NCBI GenBank assembly: GCA_905214365.1
Contig: CAJMMH010000179.1
Location: 1 to 6,012 of the forward strand
DNA from: an uncultured bacterium
GTDB lineage: Bacteria > Bacillota > Clostridia > Lachnospirales > Lachnospiraceae
DNA: 6,012 nucleotides
Direction: 5' to 3'
The stretch's first letter is position 1. Each line of letters starts with the position of its first letter. The translations under genes were made by a program, and so were the position numbers. Shown one piece after another: positions 1 through 4,863 of the stretch. The notes below the pieces were generated by a model. It did no database searches, was not told the origin of the DNA, and was given only the letters and a program-made list of their open reading frames with translations.

Positions 1-2
1 CC

Positions 3-35
3 GGCGGAAAATCAGCCGCAAAGCCGGGTGCATAA
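3..35 (+). CDS. possible last ten codons of an upstream gene (partial)
   Basis: Read in frame 3 from the window edge, the sequence gives a short tail GGKSAAKPGA followed by TAA at 33-35. A 17-bp repeat begins at the next base, which fits the habit of repeats in this window of sitting directly after stop codons. Frame 2 is also open to a TAA at 53-55, and frame 1 is open to 282, so the assignment is weak. Frame 1 gives an Arg/Ser/Cys-rich product that resembles no family I know. The true upstream gene cannot be identified from this fragment. Confidence 0.2.
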   Translation, partial: GGKSAAKPGA

Positions 36-52
36 GAGATTCCGAGAGTACA
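36..52 (+). repeat. 17-bp repeat, second copy at 3128-3144
   Basis: GAGATTCCGAGAGTACA occurs here and, identically and in the same orientation, at 3128-3144. Loose similarity continues for about another 15 bases (an ACA-AAG-ACATGAT-like stretch) in both copies. At 3128 the unit is the right arm of a long inverted repeat. Here the matching left arm is absent, so this is either a partial copy or only one module of the element. Confidence 0.6.
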
Positions 53-301
53 TAAGACATGATAGGGGCTGGCGTGCCGGAGAAAGTGAATCATCTGCGG
101 CGCGGCAGTTCCTTTTTGCATCGGATATTATGCTTGCGGGACGAAATGTTTTCCAGGCGGAATCGCACTGCGGCAGAACGGAACTGTGCTGCAGGAATGA
201 TTCCGCAGCAGGTAAAATCCGGGAAAGTCGGCGGTTGCCGTTTGACACAGTTTTTGATATATTTGAAAGTAGAAAAATATGACAAATGCAGAATCTACAT
301 A
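53..301. other. intergenic region without a supported gene
   Basis: All reading frames here give short, compositionally odd peptides with no ribosome binding site, so I call no gene. The stretch contains an imperfect inverted repeat (157-206, listed separately). A TTGACA at 242-247 has no -10 box at the proper distance. The last 60 bases are AT-rich and lead into the promoter of the XRE-type regulator. Confidence 0.5.
157..206. repeat. imperfect inverted repeat
   Basis: GCGGAATC (157-164) is the exact complement of GATTCCGC (199-206). A second short pairing, GCAC (165-168) with GTGC (186-189), lies inside it. There is no T-rich tail, so it is not a convincing terminator. It lies upstream of the mapped promoter and is not part of the regulator's leader. 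It may be another decayed intergenic hairpin or chance. Confidence 0.3.
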
Positions 302-330
302 TTGACATGTGAAACGATCATATTTATAAT
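302..330 (+). promoter_or_regulatory. perfect-consensus sigma-A promoter of the XRE-type regulator
   Basis: TTGACA (302-307) and TATAAT (325-330) match the sigma-A consensus at all twelve positions and are separated by exactly 17 bp in AT-rich DNA. The predicted transcript starts near 337 and gives a leader of about 80 nt before the ATG at 416. Such a strong promoter in front of a repressor-like gene suggests that something restrains it, most simply the gene's own product. An ACAT-N6-ATGT dyad (297-310) overlaps the -35 box. Confidence 0.8.
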
Positions 331-337
331 AGTAATG

Positions 338-350
338 TGTAATAATAACA
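338..350. promoter_or_regulatory. candidate operator at the predicted transcription start
   Basis: TGTAATAATAACA is symmetric at 10 of 12 non-central positions and sits at the predicted start of the regulator transcript. That is a usual place for an autoregulatory site of an XRE-type repressor. AT-rich DNA yields such dyads by chance, so this is only a candidate. Confidence 0.2.
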
Positions 351-415
351 TCAGGATTGCAGAAGTGTGAAGCAGGGAGCAATCCGGTATCAAAAGCAGC
401 AGGGGGGATGACAGC

Positions 416-1096
416 ATGATTAGTGGACGTTTGAGAGAACTGATGAATAAACGAAATTTGACAATGGAGCAGCTTTCATTTTTGTCAGATGTGCCGGTCG
501 AAACAATTCGGAATATTCTTTATAATAGAGCTGTAAATCCAAGAATTTATACCGTGCAGGCGCTTTGCAGAGCGCTTCATGTTTCTGTTGAGAACATTCT
601 GGGTGATGAAGAAAAGGCAGAGGAGCAGAACCTGCTGGCGGCTTACCGGAACAGCGGAAGAAGAGGAAGAAACCTGCTTCAGCTGATTGCCGGGATTGAA
701 GCAGAGTGCGAACAGGCAAGCAAGCTGGAGGCAGAGAGGCAGACAATTCCGTGTCTGATTCCTCCGGTACGTGCAGCTGACGGGTTTGACGTTTACAATG
801 CGTGCGGACTGGAGACGGTAGAAACCTCCAGTGAAAATGCGTATCTGGCAATCCGGATTCCGAACGACCAGTATGCGCCGTGCTACTGTAAGAACGATAT
901 TGTTCTGCTGGCGGAGCGTGATCCGGCTGAGGGAGAAAATGTGATTTTTATCCATGACCGCCGCGTGTATCTGCGTCGGTTCCATCGGAATGAAAAGTGT
1001 TATATTTTTAATGCGATTAACGGAGATGATGTGTCAATCCGCTTCAACCGTATGAATCAGTACAAACTGATTGGAACGTGCCTTGGCGTGCTTTGA
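416..1096 (+). CDS. XRE-family transcriptional regulator with degenerate LexA/S24-like C-terminal domain
   Basis: A 226-aa cytoplasmic DNA-binding protein. Residues 1-63 form a helix-turn-helix of the Cro/CI (XRE) type: RLRELMNKRNLTMEQLSFLS is helices 1-2, VPVETIRNIL the recognition segment, and PRIYTVQALCRALHVSVENIL the following helices. A charged linker (about 64-110) leads to a region (about 143-226) that reads like the beta-rich LexA/CI peptidase S24 fold, ending YKLIGTCLGVL. The usual GDSM-x-P nucleophile motif is NDQYAP here (150-155), so the catalytic Ser is replaced by Gln152. The usual Lys position reads YLRRF (185-189), so self-cleavage is not expected and the domain probably only dimerises or binds a ligand. 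The start at 416 has AGGGGGG eight bases upstream; an ATG at 408 is out of frame. It has its own promoter (302-330) and no operon partner: a repeat and a tRNA with a separate promoter follow. Its targets are unknown. XRE assignment is firm; the S24-like assignment is moderate. Confidence 0.92.
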   Translation: MISGRLRELMNKRNLTMEQLSFLSDVPVETIRNILYNRAVNPRIYTVQALCRALHVSVENILGDEEKAEEQNLLAAYRNSGRRGRNLLQLIAGIEAECEQASKLEAERQTIPCLIPPVRAADGFDVYNACGLETVETSSENAYLAIRIPNDQYAPCYCKNDIVLLAERDPAEGENVIFIHDRRVYLRRFHRNEKCYIFNAINGDDVSIRFNRMNQYKLIGTCLGVL

Positions 1097-1105
1097 AAAA
1101 GGCTG

Positions 1106-1162
1106 GTCAAGCGGATATTCGCAATTGAAGCAGTGGGTGGGGACTTCCTTGATTTGTTAAAA
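1106..1162 (-). repeat. dispersed intergenic repeat, copy A (inverted relative to B and C)
   Basis: The reverse complement matches copy B (3037-3087) closely. The 24 bases at 1139-1162 are identical to the complement of 3037-3060, and 1106-1132 matches 3061-3087 at 26 of 27 positions. Copy A has six additional bases (1133-1138) between these halves. It begins nine bases after the stop codon of the XRE-type regulator. No ORF or strong hairpin is seen inside it. It may contribute to transcript ending, but it lacks a classical stem with T-tract in the gene's direction. Confidence 0.85.
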
Positions 1163-1188
1163 AAGTTGAAAAAATTGACAGCGAATGC

Positions 1189-1217
1189 TTGCATTTTAAA
1201 TGACACTTTGCTATACT
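1189..1217 (+). promoter_or_regulatory. sigma-A promoter of the tRNA-Ala gene
   Basis: TTGCAT (1189-1194) and TATACT (1212-1217) are separated by 17 bp, and the -10 box ends ten bases before the tRNA. The predicted start is near 1224, so the 5' leader would be only a few bases. A perfect TTGACA at 1175-1180 lies just upstream but is spaced wrongly for this -10 box. Confidence 0.7.
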
Positions 1218-1227
1218 ATATGGCGTT

Positions 1228-1300
1228 GGGGCATTAGCGCAGCTGGGAGCGCGCAACATTCGCATTGTTGAGGCCACGGGTTCGAATCCCGTATGCTCCA
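1228..1300 (+). tRNA. tRNA-Ala, anticodon CGC
   Basis: A complete 73-nt cloverleaf. The acceptor stem is 1228-1234 with 1293-1299, including the G3-U70 pair that is the hallmark of alanine tRNAs. The D stem is GCGC/GCGC with a GG-containing loop (1241-1248). The anticodon stem is CAACA/TGTTG around the loop TTCGCAT (1259-1265), placing the anticodon CGC at 1261-1263; it reads the alanine codon GCG. The variable loop has five bases (1271-1275), and the T stem ACGGG/CCCGT encloses TTCGAAT. The discriminator base is A1300. CCA is not encoded after it, so it must be added enzymatically. It has its own promoter and is followed by hairpins that may end the transcript. No duplicate of its 3' end is seen in the window. 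Confidence 0.97.
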
Positions 1301-1312
1301 TAAAATCAAATG

Positions 1313-1352
1313 AGCCGGACTTTATATATGAAATTGTATATGGAGTCCGGCT
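1313..1352 (+). terminator. long hairpin 12 bases after the tRNA, possible terminator
   Basis: AGCCGGACT (1313-1321) pairs perfectly with AGTCCGGCT (1344-1352). The stem continues inward through two G-U pairs and ATATA/TATAT to a six-base loop (1330-1335), about 17 pairs in all. The following CTTGTCTGGT-like tail is only weakly T-rich. It is the first structure downstream of the tRNA, so a role in ending or processing that transcript is likely but not proved. Confidence 0.5.
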
Positions 1353-1382
1353 TGTCTGGTATATCAGGAGAGATAAAGGATC

Positions 1383-1427
1383 GCGGCATTGTATGTGGAT
1401 AAAGGATATACAATGCCGCTATTTCTA
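1383..1427 (+). terminator. intrinsic-terminator-like hairpin
   Basis: GCGGCATTGTAT (1383-1394) is the exact complement of ATACAATGCCGC (1408-1419), giving a 12-bp stem with a 13-base loop. TATTTCTATAT follows directly. The GC-rich base of the stem plus a T-rich tail make this the better terminator of the two structures behind the tRNA. No gene other than the tRNA lies upstream on this strand for it to serve. Confidence 0.6.
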
Positions 1428-1470
1428 TATAATGCGAATGTCAATGAAACGGATCAGGCAGGCGGTAACG

Positions 1471-1493
1471 TGAATTGCGAATATCTGCATTGA
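1471..1493 (+). repeat. fragment D of the dispersed repeat
   Basis: The 13-mer AATTGCGAATATC (1473-1485) is identical to the inner core of copy A (complement of 1114-1126). The following TGCATTGA resembles the CGCTTGAC that ends copies A and B, with one inserted base. The AAGGAAGTCCCC half is missing, so this is a decayed or partial copy. Confidence 0.5.
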
Positions 1494-1495
1494 AC

Positions 1496-1535
1496 AGCGG
1501 CAGTCTGGCATAAATGCCATGCTGCCGCTTTGCTT
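1496..1535 (+). terminator. hairpin with TTTGCTT tail
   Basis: AGCGGCAG (1496-1503) pairs with CTGCCGCT (1522-1529). Inside it, TGGCA (1506-1510) pairs with TGCCA (1515-1519) around the loop TAAA. A short TTGCTT follows. It is the third stem-loop in about 220 bases after the tRNA and has no gene of its own to terminate, so it may be part of a repeat cluster rather than a functional terminator. Confidence 0.45.
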
Positions 1536-1682
1536 ATATGCTGTGGAATTTTGCATTTTGGGAGTTTCCGGCGGTATAAGACAGCAAAGAGTATTGCTGC
1601 GATAAAAATCAATAGAGAAATTGCTGACCGGGTTGCCGGACTGGATGCCGGAGCGGACATAAGGTTTGTGACTTCGCAGTGA
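1536..1682. other. intergenic stretch without a supported gene
   Basis: No convincing coding region or strong structure is visible. On the minus strand a 68-codon frame (1454-1660) has one hydrophobic stretch that could be a membrane helix (LLIFIAAILFAVL). It lacks a ribosome binding site and runs through the hairpin at 1496-1529, so I do not call it a gene. Confidence 0.4.
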
Positions 1683-1711
1683 TTGACAGATTCTTTCAGA
1701 CGGATTAAGAT
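1683..1711 (+). promoter_or_regulatory. sigma-A promoter of the 404-aa hypothetical gene
   Basis: TTGACA (1683-1688) is perfect and lies 17 bp from TAAGAT (1706-1711), which matches the -10 consensus at four of six positions. The predicted start near 1718 leaves a leader of about 30 nt that contains the ribosome binding site. This promoter overlaps an in-frame upstream extension of the gene beginning at a TTG at 1683, which argues that the extension is not translated. Confidence 0.65.
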
Positions 1712-1748
1712 AAAAGGGGTAGTAAAAACCGCCGGAAAGGAATCGGAT

Positions 1749-2963
1749 ATGGAGCGGATTACGGGAATAGAAAAAACAGGGGGAATGGACTTTACGGATT
1801 ATCGCGCGTTTCGGAAGGCGCGTGTATGGAAGGTATATTTTGAAGGGAATTTTCAGGCACATTACGGGCGCGATCACGCAGGAGCGGAGCTGGAAATCGG
1901 CAAAGAACTAGAATGGTGCGGACACCGGATTCTGGTTCCGGCGGCATATGTCTGCGGCAGGGGACTGGTTGTGGATTTCTGTCTGCGTGTGGAAGCGGAC
2001 GAGATGCAGGCGTTTACAAAGAAGTGGGGGCTGAATCCGAAAACAGGAGAACAGCAGGAGGATACACGAGAATTTTCTCCGGAGGAGCAGATGCGGATTG
2101 ATGCGGAAAATCCGCTCGCGATTGAATTCAGACCGGAGCTTGTGCTGAACGGGCAGCATTTGGAAATGTCTCAAAGCTGCGGAGTGAGCGCCAGCCCGTG
2201 CATGCCGGTTGGCTGGATGGATGAGGAAGCCGCATATGTGATGAAGCATTATGATTTGGACCGGAACGCAGGGTGGCAGATTACGCGGGCATCGTTCCCA
2301 TGGAAGACGAGCCGCCGTCCAAAAATCTGGACACTGGAGGTAATTCTGAAGCCGGGAGAGACAGCGTTTCCGGGACCGCATTTTCGGGTACAGAAGCCGG
2401 GAGAGACGGTTCTGCTGCGCCGTCCGGAAACCGAAGAGGAATATCAGCTGACGGTAAAAAGCTATTGCCAGGAAAAGCTGCCGGACGATGCGTTTGCGCA
2501 GTTGAGTTCAGCACGAGCAGACCAATTGGAATTTCCATCGTGTGTGACTGTTATGGGATATACGGTGACGCCGTCTCAGGAAACAATCCGGCTTACAGTG
2601 ATGGACTGTGCGGAGAGCGACAGCCCGCGGACAAAGAATTTGGATGGGGCGGTAAGCAGTACGGAAAACGGACCGGTTTCTGTGTTTGCTGCTGTTGGCG
2701 CGGATCGGGAAGACAAAGAAGCGGATCTATCAAAGATGCCGGAAACAGAGGACGTGCAGTCTGGAAAAGAGAAAGATACGGAGACAAAAGCAGTTCCGTT
2801 GGCATCAGCAGTATCGGTAATCTGCCTGTCGGGTGATTCCGGCAAAAACGGCAGGATCCAGTATGCGAGCTCGGCGCTTCATTTTGAACCGGCGGACGAT
2901 GTGGAGTGGCGCATCGTTTTCTATCAGAAACAGGGAGAGCAGGGGCGCTTTTCGCTGATCTGA
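1749..2963 (+). CDS. hypothetical protein, 404 aa, soluble, unknown function
   Basis: I do not recognise the function. The start at 1749 is chosen because GGAAAGG (1734-1740) sits eight bases upstream and a promoter lies just before it; the in-frame ATG at 1785 has its G-run too close to serve. The protein has no signal peptide or membrane segment and is probably cytoplasmic. Residues about 13-95 look like a compact domain, with an aromatic/charged stretch (VWKVYFEGNFQAHYGRDHAG) and a cysteine-containing stretch (CGHRILVPAAYVCGRGLVVD). The middle (about 125-240) is mixed, with PCMPVGWMDEEAAYVMKHYD and several beta-like runs. From about 240 it reads as beta-strands (VTVMGYTVTP, ETIRLTVMDC). 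These are interrupted at about 288-348 by a Ser/Glu/Asp/Lys-rich, probably disordered insert, then resume (SAVSVICLSGD ... VEWRIVFYQK). Nine cysteines are scattered without a metal-finger spacing I can name. It is a single gene between the tRNA cluster and a terminator at 2989-3040, convergent with the C-S lyase. Coding is supported by length, promoter, ribosome binding site and terminator. Confidence 0.82.
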   Translation: MERITGIEKTGGMDFTDYRAFRKARVWKVYFEGNFQAHYGRDHAGAELEIGKELEWCGHRILVPAAYVCGRGLVVDFCLRVEADEMQAFTKKWGLNPKTGEQQEDTREFSPEEQMRIDAENPLAIEFRPELVLNGQHLEMSQSCGVSASPCMPVGWMDEEAAYVMKHYDLDRNAGWQITRASFPWKTSRRPKIWTLEVILKPGETAFPGPHFRVQKPGETVLLRRPETEEEYQLTVKSYCQEKLPDDAFAQLSSARADQLEFPSCVTVMGYTVTPSQETIRLTVMDCAESDSPRTKNLDGAVSSTENGPVSVFAAVGADREDKEADLSKMPETEDVQSGKEKDTETKAVPLASAVSVICLSGDSGKNGRIQYASSALHFEPADDVEWRIVFYQKQGEQGRFSLI

Positions 2964-2988
2964 TTTTCAGATTGTGGGAGTACAAAGT

Positions 2989-3040
2989 ATGGAGCAATGA
3001 ACAATTCAGTAGGAAGGATTGCTCATTGCTCCGTTCTTTT
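2989..3040 (+). terminator. intrinsic terminator of the 404-aa hypothetical gene
   Basis: GGAGCAATGA (2991-3000) pairs perfectly with TCATTGCTCC (3023-3032). After one mismatch, CAAT (3002-3005) pairs with ATTG (3018-3021), leaving a 12-base loop. The stem is followed by GTTCTTTT (3033-3040). It starts 26 bases after the stop codon. The T-tract is also the first base run of repeat copy B. Confidence 0.75.
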
Positions 3041-3087
3041 AACAAATCAAGGAAGTCCCCTGCTTCAATTACGAATATCCGCTTGAC
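3037..3087 (+). repeat. dispersed intergenic repeat, copy B
   Basis: A roughly 51-bp unit starting TTTTAACAAATCAAGGAAG and ending ATATCCGCTTGAC. It matches copy A in inverted orientation (24 of 24 and 26 of 27 positions in the two halves). Its first 38 bases after the leading T match copy C (5882-5919) at 35 positions. It lies between convergent genes, directly after the terminator of the 404-aa gene, and is followed at once by the inverted repeat 3091-3142. Confidence 0.85.
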
Positions 3088-3090
3088 AAA

Positions 3091-3142
3091 TACTCCCGGA
3101 ATCTCGTGTGCGCCTGTCTTTGCAATTGAGATTCCGAGAGTA
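3091..3142. terminator. long inverted repeat between convergent genes, probable terminator of the minus-strand lyase
   Basis: TACTCCCGGAATCTC (3091-3105) pairs with GAGATTCCGAGAGTA (3128-3142), 14 of 15 positions, around a 22-base loop. On the minus strand it lies about 22 bases past the lyase stop codon, and the stem is followed by TTTGTC, so it could end that transcript. The right arm plus two more bases recurs at 36-52, showing that this is also a repeated module and not just a local hairpin. Confidence 0.55.
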
Positions 3143-3164
3143 CAGAAAGTACAATGATTGACGA

Positions 3165-4379
3165 TTATTTGCCGAAAACGTACTGATCGAGCCGGTCAAA
3201 CGCTTCTTTTACACGGGCCAGCGGCAGTGCCAGGTTCATGCGGATGCAGTATGGGCCGAAGAAGGCTTCGCCGTTCTGCCATACGACACCGACTTCATAA
3301 CCGGCGTTGAGCAGCTGCGGCAGAGACATATTGTGTGCTCTGCACCATTCGGCACAGTCGATGAACAGCATGTAGGTTCCCTGCGGACGGGAGAAGGAAA
3401 CGCCTTTCCAGTGAGACTTAATGAAGTCGCATGCATAGGAAACGTTGCCGTCCAGAATCGGCAGCAGCTGGTTCAGCCATTCCTCACCTTCGTCCGTATA
3501 AGCGCCGAGAAGTGCGTACATGGAAAGCAGATTGAGGGAGTTATAGTGTGTGTTTTCGCCCGCTTTGCAGACCTTATCGCGCAGTTCCGGATTGCGGATG
3601 ATGTGGTAGCTGCCTTCCAGGCCGGCAAGACTGAAGGTTTTTGTCGTTGCGTACATTGCAATTGTGCGGTCAGCGGCATCAGAGGAAACGGTTTGTGTCG
3701 GGATATGCTTATTGCCGCCGAGGATCAGGTCAGACCAAATTTCATCCGAGATAACGGTAACGCGGTGCTTTTTGAACAGTTCCATTGCCTGCTCGATTTC
3801 CCAGCGTTCCCAGACACGTCCGCATGGGTTGTGCGGAGAGCAGAAGATTGTTGTGTGAATATGGTTCTCTGTGATTTTCTTCTCCATATCGGCAAAGTCC
3901 ATCCGCCAGGTTCCATCGACATCTTTCTTTAACGGACTGTGAACCGCATGATAACCGCAGCTGTTCAGAACGCTGGTAAAGCCTACATAAGTCGGAGAAT
4001 GCAGCAGAACTGATTCACCCGGCTGGCAGAGGGCGCGCAGCGCACTGGATACGCCGCCGAGCACACCGTTTTCAAATCCAATGTACTCTGGCTTCAGGTC
4101 AGTCACGCCGTTGCGGCGTTTCTGCCAGTCCATAATTTTTTCGTAATATTCCGGGCGCGGCTCAAAGTAACCGAAGGTCGGGTGCTTGATGCGCTCGGTC
4201 ATCGCTTCCTGAATAGATGGAGCAGCGGCAAAATTCATGTCAGCAACCCACATTGGGATCAGATCAAAGCCGTCCTTTAATTGCACACCCTTTTTATAGG
4301 GAGAGAAGGAGTCAGGAAGGTCAACGGCGATGGAATCCTTGCCGTGACGGTTGATAATTGAGGTAAAATCGTAAGTCAT
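3165..4379 (-). CDS. PLP-dependent aminotransferase / C-S lyase, MalY/PatB family
   Basis: A 404-aa, fold-type I PLP enzyme of the usual length for MalY/PatB (cystathionine beta-lyase-like) proteins. This family cleaves the C-S bond of cystathionine or other S-substituted cysteines to give a thiol, pyruvate and ammonia in the cytoplasm. Visible motifs are PMWVADMNF (42-50), the family signature near the N-terminus; SPHNPCGRVW (181-190) with Asn184; ISDEIWSDL (210-218) with the PLP-nitrogen Asp212; TTKTFSLAGLEGSY (245-258) with the Schiff-base Lys247; and GPYCIRMNLALP (375-386) with Arg380 for the substrate carboxylate. All key residues are intact. The frame stays open upstream to 4982, but that extension overlaps the divergent repressor gene and is not protein-like. 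The start at 4379 has GAAAGGA ten bases upstream and begins the conserved MTYDFTSIINRHGKDSIAVD-type N-terminus. It is divergent from a LacI-family gene, with a promoter at 4544-4516. The exact substrate (methionine cycle, cysteine conjugate, or simple transamination) cannot be told. Confidence 0.93.
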   Translation of the reverse strand: MTYDFTSIINRHGKDSIAVDLPDSFSPYKKGVQLKDGFDLIPMWVADMNFAAAPSIQEAMTERIKHPTFGYFEPRPEYYEKIMDWQKRRNGVTDLKPEYIGFENGVLGGVSSALRALCQPGESVLLHSPTYVGFTSVLNSCGYHAVHSPLKKDVDGTWRMDFADMEKKITENHIHTTIFCSPHNPCGRVWERWEIEQAMELFKKHRVTVISDEIWSDLILGGNKHIPTQTVSSDAADRTIAMYATTKTFSLAGLEGSYHIIRNPELRDKVCKAGENTHYNSLNLLSMYALLGAYTDEGEEWLNQLLPILDGNVSYACDFIKSHWKGVSFSRPQGTYMLFIDCAEWCRAHNMSLPQLLNAGYEVGVVWQNGEAFFGPYCIRMNLALPLARVKEAFDRLDQYVFGK

Positions 4380-4462
4380 ATGTGTGAAATCCTTTCGTAA
4401 ACTAGCGGGCTGTCGCGGCGGCAGTCCGCAGTGATGGGGCAGAAGCGGCGGTGAAAAAGGCG

Positions 4463-4474
4463 TCTGCCGGCAGA
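4463..4474. promoter_or_regulatory. 12-bp perfect palindrome in the lyase leader
   Basis: TCTGCCGGCAGA is perfectly symmetric and lies roughly 35-45 bases downstream of the predicted start of the lyase transcript. On the minus strand a CGCCTTTTT run follows it. As RNA it could form only a four-base stem, so a protein-binding dyad is more likely than a terminator. No second copy is seen in the window. Confidence 0.25.
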
Positions 4475-4515
4475 TGTCTGAGTATAAAGAAATGGCAGGA
4501 CTCAATGCTGTAATT

Positions 4516-4544
4516 AGTATACTGCTTTTGAAAGGAAAGATCAA
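4516..4544 (-). promoter_or_regulatory. promoter of the C-S lyase gene
   Basis: On the minus strand TTGATC (4544-4539) and TATACT (4521-4516) are 17 bp apart, matching consensus at four and five of six positions. Transcription would start near 4509, giving a leader of about 130 nt before the ATG at 4379. That is long enough to hold control elements, but I see no known riboswitch or T-box motif in it. Confidence 0.55.
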
Positions 4545-4778
4545 TTGACGATATTCTAAGAAAACGCCACATTTATAGGTCATGGGATTTTTGGAACAGA
4601 AAAATTGTATAAGATATCGTAGCGAAGTTTTACTGTGTCCAATTAGCTGTAAAGCAACGAGGTGATGCAGAGCCGCAGAGTATAGTAGGCTGAAACTATG
4701 AAATTTTAGCTTTATATACAAAATGCGGGAAATAAAACAGAAAAACAATGAAACAAAATAATTCAAGCCGCTGTTGAA
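4545..4778. other. AT-rich divergent intergenic region, no gene seen
   Basis: The stretch between the two divergent promoters is AT-rich and holds no ORF with a ribosome binding site on either strand. No strong hairpin, tRNA or repeat is visible. It is longer than needed for two promoters, so it may hold more regulator sites. The only clear operator-like dyad is at its right end (4779-4790). Confidence 0.4.
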
Positions 4779-4790
4779 TGAAACGTTTAA
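4779..4790. promoter_or_regulatory. candidate LacI-family operator
   Basis: AAACGTTT (4781-4788) is an exact palindrome with a central CG, the core expected for LacI/PurR-family operators; one more outer pair (T4779/A4790) fits. It lies about 20 bp upstream of the -35 box of the adjacent LacI-family gene. The simplest reading is a binding site for that protein. The outer bases are not symmetric, so this is one moderate site and not a textbook operator. Confidence 0.4.
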
Positions 4791-4809
4791 CTTCCTATGA
4801 ATAAAAATA

Positions 4810-4838
4810 TTGACTTTTTCCCAAAAAGCCTTCATAAT
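4810..4838 (+). promoter_or_regulatory. promoter of the LacI-family gene
   Basis: TTGACT (4810-4815) and CATAAT (4833-4838) are separated by 17 bp, each with five of six consensus bases. The predicted start near 4845 leaves only about 19 nt before the ATG at 4864, just enough for the GAAGGGA ribosome binding site. The TTG that opens the in-frame upstream extension at 4810 is part of this -35 box, so that extension is not used. Confidence 0.7.
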
Positions 4839-4863
4839 AAAGAAAAAAGAAGGGATCGAAATT

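Noticed and set aside
242..247. TTGACA as a second promoter for the XRE-type regulator
   Set aside because: No -10-like hexamer lies 16-18 bp downstream.
1..282. Open frame 1 from the window edge to 282 as a real coding region
   Set aside because: No ribosome binding site for the internal ATG, odd Arg/Ser/Cys-rich composition, and it runs through a repeat that is non-coding at 3128.
1175..1180. TTGACA as the -35 box of the tRNA promoter
   Set aside because: It is 31 bp from TATACT; TTGCAT at 1189 has the correct 17-bp spacing.
1228..1300. tRNA-Ala as an integration site for a mobile element
   Set aside because: No integrase and no direct repeat of the tRNA 3' end is present, and the XRE-type gene alone is not evidence of a prophage.
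1683..1748. TTG start at 1683 adding 22 residues to the 404-aa protein
   Set aside because: The TTG is part of a perfect TTGACA -35 box, no ribosome binding site precedes it, and the ATG at 1749 has GGAAAGG at good spacing.
2273..2836. 187-aa plus-strand frame inside the 404-aa gene
   Set aside because: It is a Gly/Ser/Arg-rich alternative frame of the supported gene, without its own ribosome binding site.
3333..3932. 199-aa plus-strand frame opposite the lyase gene
   Set aside because: It is a shadow of the well-supported minus-strand lyase, with no start signals and no family resemblance.
4810..4863. TTG start at 4810 adding 18 residues to the LacI-family protein
   Set aside because: It coincides with the -35 box, and LacI-family proteins begin immediately before the ATIKDIA motif, as the ATG at 4864 does.
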